Source of the DNA: Candidatus Eiseniibacteriota bacterium
GTDB lineage: Bacteria > Eisenbacteria > RBG-16-71-46 > CAIMUX01 > WJJG01
Length of the DNA: 27,959 bases
Direction: 5' to 3'
NCBI GenBank assembly: GCA_016867695.1
Contig: VGIY01000002.1
Location: 1 to 27,959, forward strand
The first letter of the stretch is position 1. The number at the start of each line of letters is the position of its first letter. The translations under genes and the position numbers were made by a program. Below, piece after piece: positions 20,730 through 27,959 of the stretch. The notes under the pieces were generated by a model. The model made no database searches. It worked only from the letters and a program-made list of their open reading frames with translations, and was not told the DNA's origin.

Positions 20730-21989
20730 ATGGGGGTTGCCGTGGATCGCGCAGCGCAGGACTTCGACCGGCTGCTCGCCGACTACGACTACGCGCTGCC
20801 CGAGACGGCGATCGCCCAGCGACCCGTCGAGCCGCGCGACGCCGCGCGGCTGCTCATCCTCGGCCGCGCGCGCGCGGAGCTGCGCGAGGCGAGGGTGAGG
20901 GACCTGCATCGCCTGCTCTCGCCGGGAGACCTCCTCGTCGTCAACGACACGCGCGTGCTGCGCGCGCGGCTGTGCGGACGCAAGCGGGGAAGCGGCGGGC
21001 GAGCCGAGATCCTGCTGCTGCGGCCGATCGGCGGAGCGGGGAGAGCGGGCGGGAGCCGACCGGGCCGCGAGCGCGGGGCGCTGACGGGGCCGGCGGGGGC
21101 GGATGCGGAGGGGAGCCGCGGCGCGGCCGCGGGCGAGCGCTGGGAGACGCTGCTGCAGGCCTCGGGCAGGCTCCGCCCGGGGCTGGCGATCGATCTTGAG
21201 GGGGGCTTCGCCGCGCGTCTGGTGGCGCCGGCCGAGGGCATCCACTGGGAGGTCGAGATCGAGGGCCCCGGCCCGGTGCTGCCGTTCCTCGAGCGCTGCG
21301 GCCATGTGCCGCTGCCCCCGTACATCCGGCGCCCCGACGACGAGACCGACGGCGAGCGCTACCAGACGATCTACGCCGCCCGTCCCGGCGCGGTCGCGGC
21401 GCCCACGGCGGGGCTCCACTTCACGCCCGGGCTGCTGGCCGCCCTGGCGGGGGCGGGCGTCGAGATCGCCCGCGTCACGCTGCATGTCGGCGCCGGCACC
21501 TTCGAGCCGCTCTCTCCCGAGCAGGTCGCGCGGGGAGAGCTCCATCCCGAGACCTACGAGCTGCCCGGGGAGACGGCCGATGCGATCGCCGCCCTGCGCG
21601 CGCGCGGCGGGCGACTGGTCGCCGTCGGGACGACGACCGCGCGGGTGCTGGAGAGCTGCGCCGCGCCGGCCGCCGGGGGGGCCTTGCCGGAAGGCGATGC
21701 GCCCCCCCCGCCCGCGGCGGGCGGGGGCGCTCCAGCGGAGCCTGCGCCGGGCGCCTTCCCGGCCCGCGCCGTGCGCCCGGGGCGGGGCGAGACGCGGCTC
21801 TTCATCCGCCCCCCCTACGAGCCGCGAGTGGTCGACGCCCTGCTGACCAACTTCCACCTGCCGCGCAGCAGCCTGTTCATGCTCGTCGCCGCCTTCGCCG
21901 GCCGCGAGCGGCTGCTCGCCGCCTACGCCGAGGCGCTGCGGCGCGGCTATCGCTTCTACAGCTACGGGGACGCGATGCTGATCGCCTAG
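20730..21989 (+). CDS. queA: S-adenosylmethionine:tRNA ribosyltransferase-isomerase QueA
   Basis: 419 aa, against about 350 usually. Conserved stretches include DYDYALPETAIAQRPVEPRDAARLL (18-42), GDLLVVNDTRVLRARL (66-81), GHVPLPPYIRR (191-201), ERYQTIYA, AAPTAGLHFT (223-232), HVGAGTFEP (252-260) and TNFHLPRSSLFMLV (373-386). It moves the ribosyl group of SAM onto preQ1-tRNA, giving epoxyqueuosine. Two Gly/Ala/Pro/Arg-rich insertions (about 102-136 and 311-349) account for the extra length. ATG at 20730 has GAGGAG about 9 nt upstream; the frame is open much further up, but that overlaps ruvB. The next gene, tgt, supplies its substrate tRNA. Confidence 0.93.
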   Translation: MGVAVDRAAQDFDRLLADYDYALPETAIAQRPVEPRDAARLLILGRARAELREARVRDLHRLLSPGDLLVVNDTRVLRARLCGRKRGSGGRAEILLLRPIGGAGRAGGSRPGRERGALTGPAGADAEGSRGAAAGERWETLLQASGRLRPGLAIDLEGGFAARLVAPAEGIHWEVEIEGPGPVLPFLERCGHVPLPPYIRRPDDETDGERYQTIYAARPGAVAAPTAGLHFTPGLLAALAGAGVEIARVTLHVGAGTFEPLSPEQVARGELHPETYELPGETADAIAALRARGGRLVAVGTTTARVLESCAAPAAGGALPEGDAPPPPAAGGGAPAEPAPGAFPARAVRPGRGETRLFIRPPYEPRVVDALLTNFHLPRSSLFMLVAAFAGRERLLAAYAEALRRGYRFYSYGDAMLIA

Positions 21990-22019
21990 CGGGCCGCGGC
22001 ACCGCGGGAGAAGGCCTGC

Positions 22020-22025
22020 TATACT
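22020..22025 (+). promoter_or_regulatory. Isolated -10-like hexamer upstream of tgt
   Basis: TATACT (within GCTATACTGCC) lies in the queA-tgt spacer, 83 nt before the tgt start. At 17 bp upstream there is no recognisable -35, so this is a weak candidate for an internal promoter. Confidence 0.3.
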
Positions 22026-22107
22026 GCCTTGCCCGCGGCCGCGTTCCTGCGACGCCGCGGACGATGCGGTCGCCCGCAGGGCGCGGGGGAGGCGAATCGC
22101 CGGGGAG

Positions 22108-23343
22108 ATGAAGGCCGTCGTGAATCCGAGTCGACGAGTGGAGTTCGATCTCCTGCGCGGCTCCGGCCGCGGCCCGCGGCTGGGCCGGCTGCGCATCCGC
22201 GGTCTCGAGATCCCCACGCCGGCCTTCATGCCGGTGGGCACGCGCGCGAGCGTCAAGACCCTCGGCTCCGAGGACCTCGAGGCTCTCGGCGCGCGCCTGA
22301 TCCTGGCCAACACGTATCACCTCTACCTGCGGCCCGGGGCCGAGCTGATCGCCCGCCTCGGGGGACTGCATCGCTTCATGGCCTGGAACGGCGGGATCCT
22401 GACCGACAGCGGCGGGTTCCAGGCCTTCAGCCTGGCGCGGTTGCGCAGCATCCGCGAGGAGGGGATCGAGTTCCGCTCCCACCTCGACGGCTCGCGCCAC
22501 CTGCTCACCCCGGAAGGCGTGCTCGACATCCAGGCGCGGCTCGACAGCGACATCCGCATGGTGCTCGACGTCTGCACGCCTCAGCCGGCCGATCGCGCCC
22601 GGACGGCCGAGGAACTGGCGCTCACGCTGCGCTGGGCGGCCCGTTCGCGGGAGGCCTGGGACCGCGCCCTCTCGGCGGCGCCCGACGAGGAGGCTGCCGG
22701 GATCCGGGACGAGGAGGGACTGCGTGCCGGCGGGCGCCGGGCAGGGGGAGACGGAGACCGCGCGCCGGCGGCGCTCTTCGGCATCGTCCAGGGAGGCACC
22801 TTCCCGGACCTGCGCCGCGAGAGCGCCGAGCGCCTTGTGGACCTCGGGTTCGACGGGTATGCTCTCGGCGGCTTCTCGGTCGGCGAGCGGGCCGAGGAGC
22901 GCGTGCCGGGCATGGAGGCGGCGCTGGCCGCACTGCCGGCCGGGCGGCCCCGGTACCTGATGGGAGTCGGGACGCCGCTCGAGATCCTGGACGCGGTGGC
23001 GCGCGGCGTGGACCTCTTCGACTGCGTGCTGCCGACCCGCAACGCGCGCAAGGGCACGCTCTTCACCTGGCGGGGGAAGCTGATCGTCAAGAACCGGGCC
23101 TGCGCCGACGACGGCGGGCCGATCGATCCGCGGTGCGACTGCCCGGCCTGCCGGCGCTACTCGCGCGCCTACCTGCGGCACCTCTTCCAGGTGGGTGAGC
23201 AGCTCGCCGGGCGCCTGGCGACGATCCACAGCCTGGCCTTCTACCAGCAGTGGATGGCCGGCATCCGCGAGGCGATCGCCGCCGATCGCTTCGCGGACTT
23301 CGCCCGTGAGGCGCGGGCGCGAATGGAGACCGGGGGCGCCTAG
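22108..23343 (+). CDS. tgt: tRNA-guanine transglycosylase (Tgt)
   Basis: 411 aa; E. coli Tgt is 375. It exchanges G34 for preQ1 in GUN-anticodon tRNAs. Nucleophile region FDCVLPTRNAR (D305), general-acid D100 in LTDSGGFQ, and zinc ligands C343, C345, C348 and H358 are present. The base-recognition motif reads LDVCTPQP, keeping D154 and C156 but with V155 where most bacterial enzymes have Glu (DECTP). GGFSVGE (254-260) replaces the usual GGLAVGE. A charged insert of about 25-30 residues (about 193-220) precedes FGIVQGG. ATG at 22108 has GGGGAG directly upstream. It follows queA, the next step of queuosine synthesis. Confidence 0.94.
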   Translation: MKAVVNPSRRVEFDLLRGSGRGPRLGRLRIRGLEIPTPAFMPVGTRASVKTLGSEDLEALGARLILANTYHLYLRPGAELIARLGGLHRFMAWNGGILTDSGGFQAFSLARLRSIREEGIEFRSHLDGSRHLLTPEGVLDIQARLDSDIRMVLDVCTPQPADRARTAEELALTLRWAARSREAWDRALSAAPDEEAAGIRDEEGLRAGGRRAGGDGDRAPAALFGIVQGGTFPDLRRESAERLVDLGFDGYALGGFSVGERAEERVPGMEAALAALPAGRPRYLMGVGTPLEILDAVARGVDLFDCVLPTRNARKGTLFTWRGKLIVKNRACADDGGPIDPRCDCPACRRYSRAYLRHLFQVGEQLAGRLATIHSLAFYQQWMAGIREAIAADRFADFAREARARMETGGA

Positions 23344-23362
23344 GGCGCCGGCGGCGACGAGG

Positions 23363-23387
23363 GCGCGGACGGGGATGCCGTCCGCGC
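23363..23387 (+). other. Perfect hairpin between tgt and yajC
   Basis: GCGCGGACGG, loop GGATG, CCGTCCGCGC: 10-bp stem, 20 nt after the tgt stop and 30 nt before the yajC start. There is no following T-tract. It could be a Rho-assisted or weak terminator, or an mRNA processing or stability element between genes with different demand. Confidence 0.5.
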
Positions 23388-23416
23388 GGCAGGCGGCGTG
23401 ACACGAAGGAGGGCGA

Positions 23417-23755
23417 ATGATTCTCGCATGGATGCTGATGGCCGGAGGGGCGCCGGCGGACGGAGCCCAGGGCGGGGGGAACCCGCTCTCGATGCTGTTC
23501 TTCTTCGTCGCCATCTTCCTCATCTTCTACCTGCTCATCATCCGGCCGCAGCAGAAGCGCGCCCGGGAGCACCGCCAGATGATCGAGGGCATCCAGCGCG
23601 GCGACCGCGTCGTCACGGTGGGCGGCCTGATCGGCAACGTCGACAGCACCAAAGAGGAGAACGGCGTGCAGATCGTGGTGCTGAAGATCGCCGAGAACAC
23701 GAAGGTCGAGGTGGCGCGCGGGAACATCCAGCAGGTGCTGGTGCGACAGCGGTAG
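23417..23755 (+). CDS. yajC: Preprotein translocase accessory subunit YajC
   Basis: 112 aa, usual length. One membrane segment (about residues 24-43) is followed by the diagnostic IIRPQQKRAREHRQMIEGI and the soluble RGDRVVTVGGLIGNV domain. YajC associates with SecDF at the inner membrane. In many bacteria tgt-yajC is followed by secD-secF; here fmt follows after a 171-bp very GC-rich spacer in which I recognise nothing. GAAGGAGGGCGA precedes the ATG. Confidence 0.95.
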   Translation: MILAWMLMAGGAPADGAQGGGNPLSMLFFFVAIFLIFYLLIIRPQQKRAREHRQMIEGIQRGDRVVTVGGLIGNVDSTKEENGVQIVVLKIAENTKVEVARGNIQQVLVRQR

Positions 23756-23926
23756 GCGCGCGCGCGGCGCGCCCGCGCCGGGCGCCGCGCGGCACGGCCT
23801 GCCGGGCCCGGGAGCCGCCCTCCGCGGATCGCGCCGCTCCGGGGCGGGGGTGCCGGACATCCGCGGTCCGGGCCCCCGAGGCCGCGCCCGGCGGCAGGGC
23901 CCGTCGCGCCGCGGGCGGAGGTCGGC

Positions 23927-25039
23927 ATGCGGCTCGTCTACATGGGCACACCGCTCTTCGCCGTGCCGGCGCTGGCGCGACTGTGCGCGGCGGGGCTCGC
24001 TCCGCTGGCCGTCTACTCGCAGCCGGCGCGGCCGACGGGGCGCGGACTGCAGACCGCCCAGCCGCCCGTCGCCCAGAAGGCGCTCGCGCTGGGCCTGCCG
24101 CTGCGCCAGCCCGAGACGCTGCAGACGCGCGCCGAGCTCGCCTTCCTGCGGGAGCTGGCCCCCGACGTCATCCTCACCGCCGCCTACGGCAAGATCTTCC
24201 GCCCGTCGCTGCTGGGGTTGCCCCGGCGCGGCTGCCTCAATCTCCACCCCTCGCTGCTGCCGCTCCATCGGGGCCTCTCGCCGATCCAGAGGGCGATCCT
24301 GCGCGGCGAGGCGACGACCGGCGTGACGCTCTACCGGATGACCGGCGATGTCGACGCCGGCCCCGTCGTGGCCCAGGTCGAGACGCCGATCGGTGCGCAG
24401 GAGACGGGTGGGCAGCTCACCCAGAGGCTGGCGCTGCTGGCCGCGGAGCTGGCCGTGACCCGCCTGGAAGCCTGGGCCTCGGGAGAGCTGCCGGAGCGGC
24501 CGCAGGACGAGGAGCGGGCGAGCTTCGCCCCGCGCCTCGATCGCGCCGACGGGCGCATCGACTGGCGCCTGCCGGCGCAGCAGGTCGAGCGGCTGGTGCG
24601 CGCCTTCTCGGCCTGGCCGGGCGCCTACACCTACTGCCGGGCGACTCGCGTCAAGCTGATCGAGGTGGAGGCCCTGGACGAGATCCCGCGCCGCGTGCCC
24701 CCGGGGACGATCCTCGCGGGAGGGCGGGGCATGACCCCCTGCGTGGCCGCGCTTCCGGGCGCCGTGGCGCTGCGCGTCGTCCAGCCGGAGAATTGCCGTC
24801 CCCAGGAGGGGATCGCCTTCTGCTGCGGCCGACGCCTGCGGCCGGGACATCGACTGACCGGGGAGCCTGCCCCGGCCCTGCCTCTCGGGGAGGGGTCGGG
24901 GCCCGCTGCCGGCCTCGGCGCGGCCGCGGCGGAGGGTCCCTTCGGCCGGGCCGGGACCGCGGAGCCGCCGCGCGGGATGGCTGGCGCGCCCGCGGCAAGG
25001 GCGAGGCGTCCGGGCGGACCGGACGCCGGGGCCGGATGA
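23927..25039 (+). CDS. fmt: Methionyl-tRNA formyltransferase
   Basis: 370 aa; E. coli Fmt is 315. The N-terminal formyltransferase domain has MRLVYMGTPLFAVPAL, then CLNLHPSLLPLHRGLSPIQ (catalytic N105 and H107) and the acidic TGDVDAGPV segment (D141/D143). The C-terminal domain (about 205-310) has LDRADGRIDWRLPAQQV and the AFSAWPGAYT motif. Residues about 312-370 are an Ala/Gly/Pro/Arg tail absent from typical Fmt. It formylates initiator Met-tRNA with 10-formyl-THF. ATG at 23927 follows GGAGGTCGGC. Its TGA overlaps the rsmB ATG (ATGA). Confidence 0.94.
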   Translation: MRLVYMGTPLFAVPALARLCAAGLAPLAVYSQPARPTGRGLQTAQPPVAQKALALGLPLRQPETLQTRAELAFLRELAPDVILTAAYGKIFRPSLLGLPRRGCLNLHPSLLPLHRGLSPIQRAILRGEATTGVTLYRMTGDVDAGPVVAQVETPIGAQETGGQLTQRLALLAAELAVTRLEAWASGELPERPQDEERASFAPRLDRADGRIDWRLPAQQVERLVRAFSAWPGAYTYCRATRVKLIEVEALDEIPRRVPPGTILAGGRGMTPCVAALPGAVALRVVQPENCRPQEGIAFCCGRRLRPGHRLTGEPAPALPLGEGSGPAAGLGAAAAEGPFGRAGTAEPPRGMAGAPAARARRPGGPDAGAG

Positions 25040-26388
25040 TGCGCGCCGGGCTCGACGCCCGCGCCGTGGCGCTGCGGATCCTCACCGAGGCCCAGAGCAG
25101 GCGCATCCCGACCGAGCCGCTGCTCGCGCCGACGCTCGCCCGCAGCGGCCTCGACGCCCGCGACCGGAGGCTGGCGACGACGCTCGTCCAGACGACGCAC
25201 CGCTGGCGGGGGCGCGCCGACCGGATCCTCGACCACCGGCTCGAGCGCGGCGTCCGCTCGCTCGAGGCGCGCACGCTGAACATCCTGCGCCTCGCCTACG
25301 TGCAGCTCTTCCACCTGGATCAGCTCCCGCCCCACGCGGTCGTCCACACCGCCGTCGATCTCGCCCGGCGCGCGGGCGGCGAGGGCAAGGCGCGCCTGGT
25401 GAACAGGATCCTGCGCGGGCTGCTCGCGCACCCGCCCGGTCCGGAGGAGTGGCGCGCGCCGCGGGGCTCCTCCGTGGGGGCGGCGATCGTGCTGGAGGGC
25501 GAGCTCTCCCATCCGGCCTGGCTGCTCGAGCGCTGGCTGGCCCGCTGGGGCCGGAGCGAGACGGAGCGGATCTGCGAGTGGAACAACCGGCCGCCCCGCT
25601 TCCACCTGCGCGTCGCCGGCGGGGCGGCGGCGGCCGCCGAGGTCGCCGCGCGCCTCGGCGCGGAGGGCATCGACGCGGTCCCCGGGCGGCTGCTGCCCGA
25701 GGCGCTGCGCCTCTGCGCAACGCTCGATCTGTACGGACACCCGCTGCTCGCCGAGGGAAGGGTGTCGGTCCAGGACGAGAGCCAGATGCTCGTCGGGCGC
25801 CTGTGGCCTCCCGAAGCGACGGGGCCGGTGCTCGACCTGTGCGCGGCTCCCGGGACGAAGAGCTGCCACCTGGCGGAACTGGAGCCGGAGACGGCCGTCT
25901 TCGCCGCCGACGCCGCCCCCCGGCGGCTCGAGCGGGTGAGGGATGCGGCGCGGCGGCTGCGGCTCGGGAACGTCTCCTGCTTCGTCGGCGACGGCCTGAG
26001 GCCGCCGCTGCGCCCGGGGCTGGCTCGCGTGCTCGTCGACGCCCCCTGCAGCGCGCTGGGCGTGCTGCAGCGGCGCCCCGATGCCCGCTGGCTGCGGTCG
26101 CCGGGAGAGATCCACGACGCGGCGCGGCGGCAGGCGCTGCTCCTCGACGCGGCGGCCGACCTGCTCGTGCCGGGGGGCTTCCTGCTGTACAGTCTCTGCA
26201 CGCTCGAATCGGAGGAGAGCGACGAGCAGGTGGACGCGTTTCTGGAACGCCATCCCGGGTTCGAGCCGGCGCAACTGCCGGCGATCGTGCCCGAGGCGCT
26301 GCGCGATCGCCCGGGGATCGTGCGCGTCCTGCCCGGCACGCTGGAGATGGAGGGGCTCTTCGCCGCGCTCCTGCGCCGCAAGGCCTGA
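25036..26388 (+). CDS. rsmB: 16S rRNA m5C methyltransferase RsmB (Sun)
   Basis: 450 aa, standard. The N-terminal NusB-like RNA-binding domain spans about residues 1-140 (RLATTLVQTTHRWRGR, PPHAVVHTAVDLARR, LVNRILRGLL). The Rossmann methyltransferase has the SAM loop VLDLCAAPGTKSCHLAEL (265-282), motif IV DAPCSALG (C338) and motif VI YSLCTLE, with the probable catalytic C388. It methylates a single cytidine, C967 in E. coli 16S numbering. Tandem ATGs occur at 25036 and 25039; the first overlaps the fmt stop. fmt-rsmB adjacency is widely conserved. Confidence 0.93.
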   Translation: MMRAGLDARAVALRILTEAQSRRIPTEPLLAPTLARSGLDARDRRLATTLVQTTHRWRGRADRILDHRLERGVRSLEARTLNILRLAYVQLFHLDQLPPHAVVHTAVDLARRAGGEGKARLVNRILRGLLAHPPGPEEWRAPRGSSVGAAIVLEGELSHPAWLLERWLARWGRSETERICEWNNRPPRFHLRVAGGAAAAAEVAARLGAEGIDAVPGRLLPEALRLCATLDLYGHPLLAEGRVSVQDESQMLVGRLWPPEATGPVLDLCAAPGTKSCHLAELEPETAVFAADAAPRRLERVRDAARRLRLGNVSCFVGDGLRPPLRPGLARVLVDAPCSALGVLQRRPDARWLRSPGEIHDAARRQALLLDAAADLLVPGGFLLYSLCTLESEESDEQVDAFLERHPGFEPAQLPAIVPEALRDRPGIVRVLPGTLEMEGLFAALLRRKA

Positions 26389-26468
26389 GCGCCCCGGGTG
26401 GGCGCGACGCGGGCGGAGTGGTCCGCGGCGGGACACCGGCGGCTCGCGCCGGGGGAGATCGAGGGACG

Positions 26469-27197
26469 ATGACACGCCGCCGGCGATTCCGGATTCATCC
26501 GGGGATCTACCTCGCCTTCCTGGGCGTGGTCTGCGGCGTGCTGGTCTTCGATCGACTGGTCATGCCCAGGTTCGTGCGCAGCGGCGAGGATACGGAGGTG
26601 CCCGATCTGCGGGGCCGGTCCGCGGAGCGGGCCGAAGCGGTGCTCGCCGAGCGGGGGCTGCGCGTAGGGCAGATCGTCCGCCACCACGACGAGGAGATCG
26701 AACCGGGCGCGGTAGCGCGCCAGAGCCCGGCGGCGGGCATGCGCGTCAAGCGGGGACGCGCTGTCGACCTGGCCGTCAGCATGGGCGCGGAGACGAGGCG
26801 GGTGCCCGATCTCGAGGGCCAGGGGTTGACCCACGCCCGCTTCCTGCTCCAGCGCGAGAGGCTCGCCGTCGGGAGGGTGCGCGCCGTGCCCTGCGCCGAT
26901 GTGGCCGACGAGCAGGTGATGGCCACGAGTCCCCCCGCCGAGACGGGGCTGGGGGGGCGCGGAAGCGTCGATCTCCTCGTCAGCCGGGGCGCTCCGCCGC
27001 GCCGCTACATCATGCCCGATCTGCGCGGCGCGGCGGCCGAGGCGGCCGAGGCGATGCTGCGCCGGGTCGGCTTCGCCGTCACCCGCACCGGCGCGGGGCG
27101 CGGTTCGGGGCCCGCCGGCAGCGTGCAGGGCCAGCGGCCCGCGCCGGGCCAGCCCGTGTCGCCGGGCGAGGAGATCGAACTGGCCGTGGCGCGCTGA
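26469..27197 (+). CDS. Membrane-anchored protein with three PASTA domains, no kinase
   Basis: 242 aa. A basic N-terminus (MTRRRRFRIH) and one membrane helix (about 12-32) suggest an N-in protein with its C-terminal part outside. Three PASTA domains follow, at about 42-106, 109-174 and 180-242, each opening with (V/M)PDL(R/E)G and ending in an (D/E)LxVxxG/AR-type strand. PASTA domains bind muropeptides or beta-lactam-like ligands in Ser/Thr kinases and PBPs. Here neither a kinase nor a PBP domain is attached. It sits between rsmB and rpe, the place of the PASTA kinase prkC in many Firmicutes. Function unknown; a wall-sensing or PBP-partner role is inference. GAGGGACG precedes the ATG. The frame is open further upstream but that overlaps rsmB. 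Confidence 0.9.
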   Translation: MTRRRRFRIHPGIYLAFLGVVCGVLVFDRLVMPRFVRSGEDTEVPDLRGRSAERAEAVLAERGLRVGQIVRHHDEEIEPGAVARQSPAAGMRVKRGRAVDLAVSMGAETRRVPDLEGQGLTHARFLLQRERLAVGRVRAVPCADVADEQVMATSPPAETGLGGRGSVDLLVSRGAPPRRYIMPDLRGAAAEAAEAMLRRVGFAVTRTGAGRGSGPAGSVQGQRPAPGQPVSPGEEIELAVAR

Positions 27198-27210
27198 TCG
27201 GCGGGGCGCT

Positions 27211-27229
27211 CCGCCCGCCGTGCGGGCGG
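27211..27229 (+). other. Strong hairpin between the PASTA gene and rpe
   Basis: CCGCCCGC, loop CGT, GCGGGCGG: 8-bp perfect GC stem 13 nt after the PASTA stop. It competes with an overlapping GGCGG/CCGCC pairing upstream. No T-tract follows, so termination is uncertain. Confidence 0.4.
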
Positions 27230-27305
27230 CCGCGGCGGGTCCGCGCGGGGTCTTCGCCCGGGACCCATCCGCGCCTCGGCCCGAGCCAGGGAAGGAGAAG
27301 CCGGC

Positions 27306-27959
27306 GTGGCCGAAGCCGCTCGCAGCATACCCGCAGGCATCCAGGTCGCCCCCTCGCTCCTGGCGGCCGACTTCGCCCGCCTGGGAGAGGAGATCCGCTC
27401 CGTCGAGTCGGCCGGCGTCGCCCTGCTGCACCTCGACGTGATGGACGGCCACTTCGTGCCCAACATAACCTTCGGCCCTCCACTCGTGGCCGCCGTGCGC
27501 CGGACGACCGAGCTCTTCCTCGACACGCACCTCATGATCCGCGACCCGCTGACCTTCCTGGAACCCTTCGCCCGCGCCGGGGCTGACCTGCTGACGCTCC
27601 ATGCCGAGGCGTTCGGCGACCCGGGCTCGCCGGCAGGCCGGGGGGCGATCGCCGCCGGCCTGGCCGAGGCACGCCGGCGGCTCGAGCCGTTTCGCTGCCG
27701 GTTGGGGATCTCGTTCCGGCCGGCGACGGATCCCCTGGCCCTTCTGGGCGAAGTCGGCGGGGCGCTCGACCTCGTCCTGATCATGACCGTGGAGCCCGGA
27801 TTCGGGGGGCAGGCCTTCCTGGGGGGGCAGCTGGCGCGGGTGGCGGCGGTGGACGAGCTGCGCCGCCGGCGAGGCTGGACGTGCAGGCTCGAGGTCGACG
27901 GAGGCCTGGGAGAGGCCACGGCGGGCCCGGCCATCGCCGCCGGGGCGGACGTGCTTGTG
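27306..27959 (+). CDS. rpe: Ribulose-phosphate 3-epimerase (3' end cut off by window)
   Basis: 218 codons, open to the window end. The TIM-barrel signature is clear: IQVAPSLLAADFARLGEEI (residues 12-30), HLDVMDGHFVPNITFGP (42-58; H42, D44 metal-site residues), DTHLMI, then MTVEPGFGGQAF and EVDGGL with the catalytic aspartate. It interconverts ribulose-5-P and xylulose-5-P in the pentose phosphate pathway. GTG at 27306 has GGGAAGGAG about 8 nt upstream. Only the last few helices of the barrel are missing. It is likely co-transcribed with the PASTA gene unless the intervening hairpin terminates. Confidence 0.95.
   Translation, partial: MAEAARSIPAGIQVAPSLLAADFARLGEEIRSVESAGVALLHLDVMDGHFVPNITFGPPLVAAVRRTTELFLDTHLMIRDPLTFLEPFARAGADLLTLHAEAFGDPGSPAGRGAIAAGLAEARRRLEPFRCRLGISFRPATDPLALLGEVGGALDLVLIMTVEPGFGGQAFLGGQLARVAAVDELRRRRGWTCRLEVDGGLGEATAGPAIAAGADVLV

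Noticed and set aside
25320..27602. A 760-codon minus-strand frame across rsmB, the PASTA gene and rpe.
   Set aside because: Antisense to three genes with strong motifs; a GC-composition artefact.

Overview
The window is a high-GC bacterial chromosome segment (about 70% G+C by eye; most codons end in G or C). It carries 18 protein genes plus two cut by the window edges, and one complete 16S-Ile-Ala-23S-5S rRNA operon. There is no CRISPR array, phage, transposase or plasmid gene. The 16S gene is clearly bacterial but does not match a phylum I can name with confidence. High GC and gene content would suit a poorly cultured lineage such as an Eisenbacteria- or Krumholzibacteria-like group; this is a guess. 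Because the rRNA operon is joined to many marker genes, the window is a good phylogenetic anchor.

Left part (1-9137). A partial RluA-type pseudouridine synthase (-) and the ribosome-assembly GTPase RsgA (+) diverge around a spacer holding a 27-bp triplicated repeat. A good sigma70-type promoter then starts a probable operon of an agmatinase-family ureohydrolase and two paralogous XRE-HTH/cupin regulators; the second has a CxCxxC motif in its cupin half. MazG (-) converges on this operon with overlapping stop codons. Next is a single open reading frame fusing a complete cytidine deaminase to a complete pyrimidine-nucleoside phosphorylase, converging with a class A penicillin-binding protein (-).

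Middle (9357-14991). Tandem promoters, boxA-like sites, 16S, tRNA-Ile(GAU), tRNA-Ala(UGC), 23S, 5S and a perfect 12-bp terminator hairpin. Inverted sequences separated by about 1.7 and 3.1 kb form the expected 16S and 23S processing stems. Both stems begin inside the boxA-like sequences.

Right part (15018-27959). All genes are on the + strand: an EF-G-like GTPase with degenerate G motifs, a YebC/TACO1 protein, ruvC-ruvA-ruvB, queA-tgt (queuosine), yajC, fmt, rsmB, a membrane protein with three PASTA domains and no kinase, and rpe (cut by the end). Themes are translation and tRNA/rRNA modification, Holliday-junction processing, and wall-related functions.

No defence island or novel multi-gene system is evident. 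The most unusual points are the deaminase-phosphorylase fusion, the cysteine-bearing cupin regulator paired with a canonical paralogue, a G at 16S position 793 that mismatches a standard survey primer, and Ala/Gly/Pro/Arg-rich inserts or tails, some built from in-frame tandem repeats, in six otherwise ordinary housekeeping proteins.
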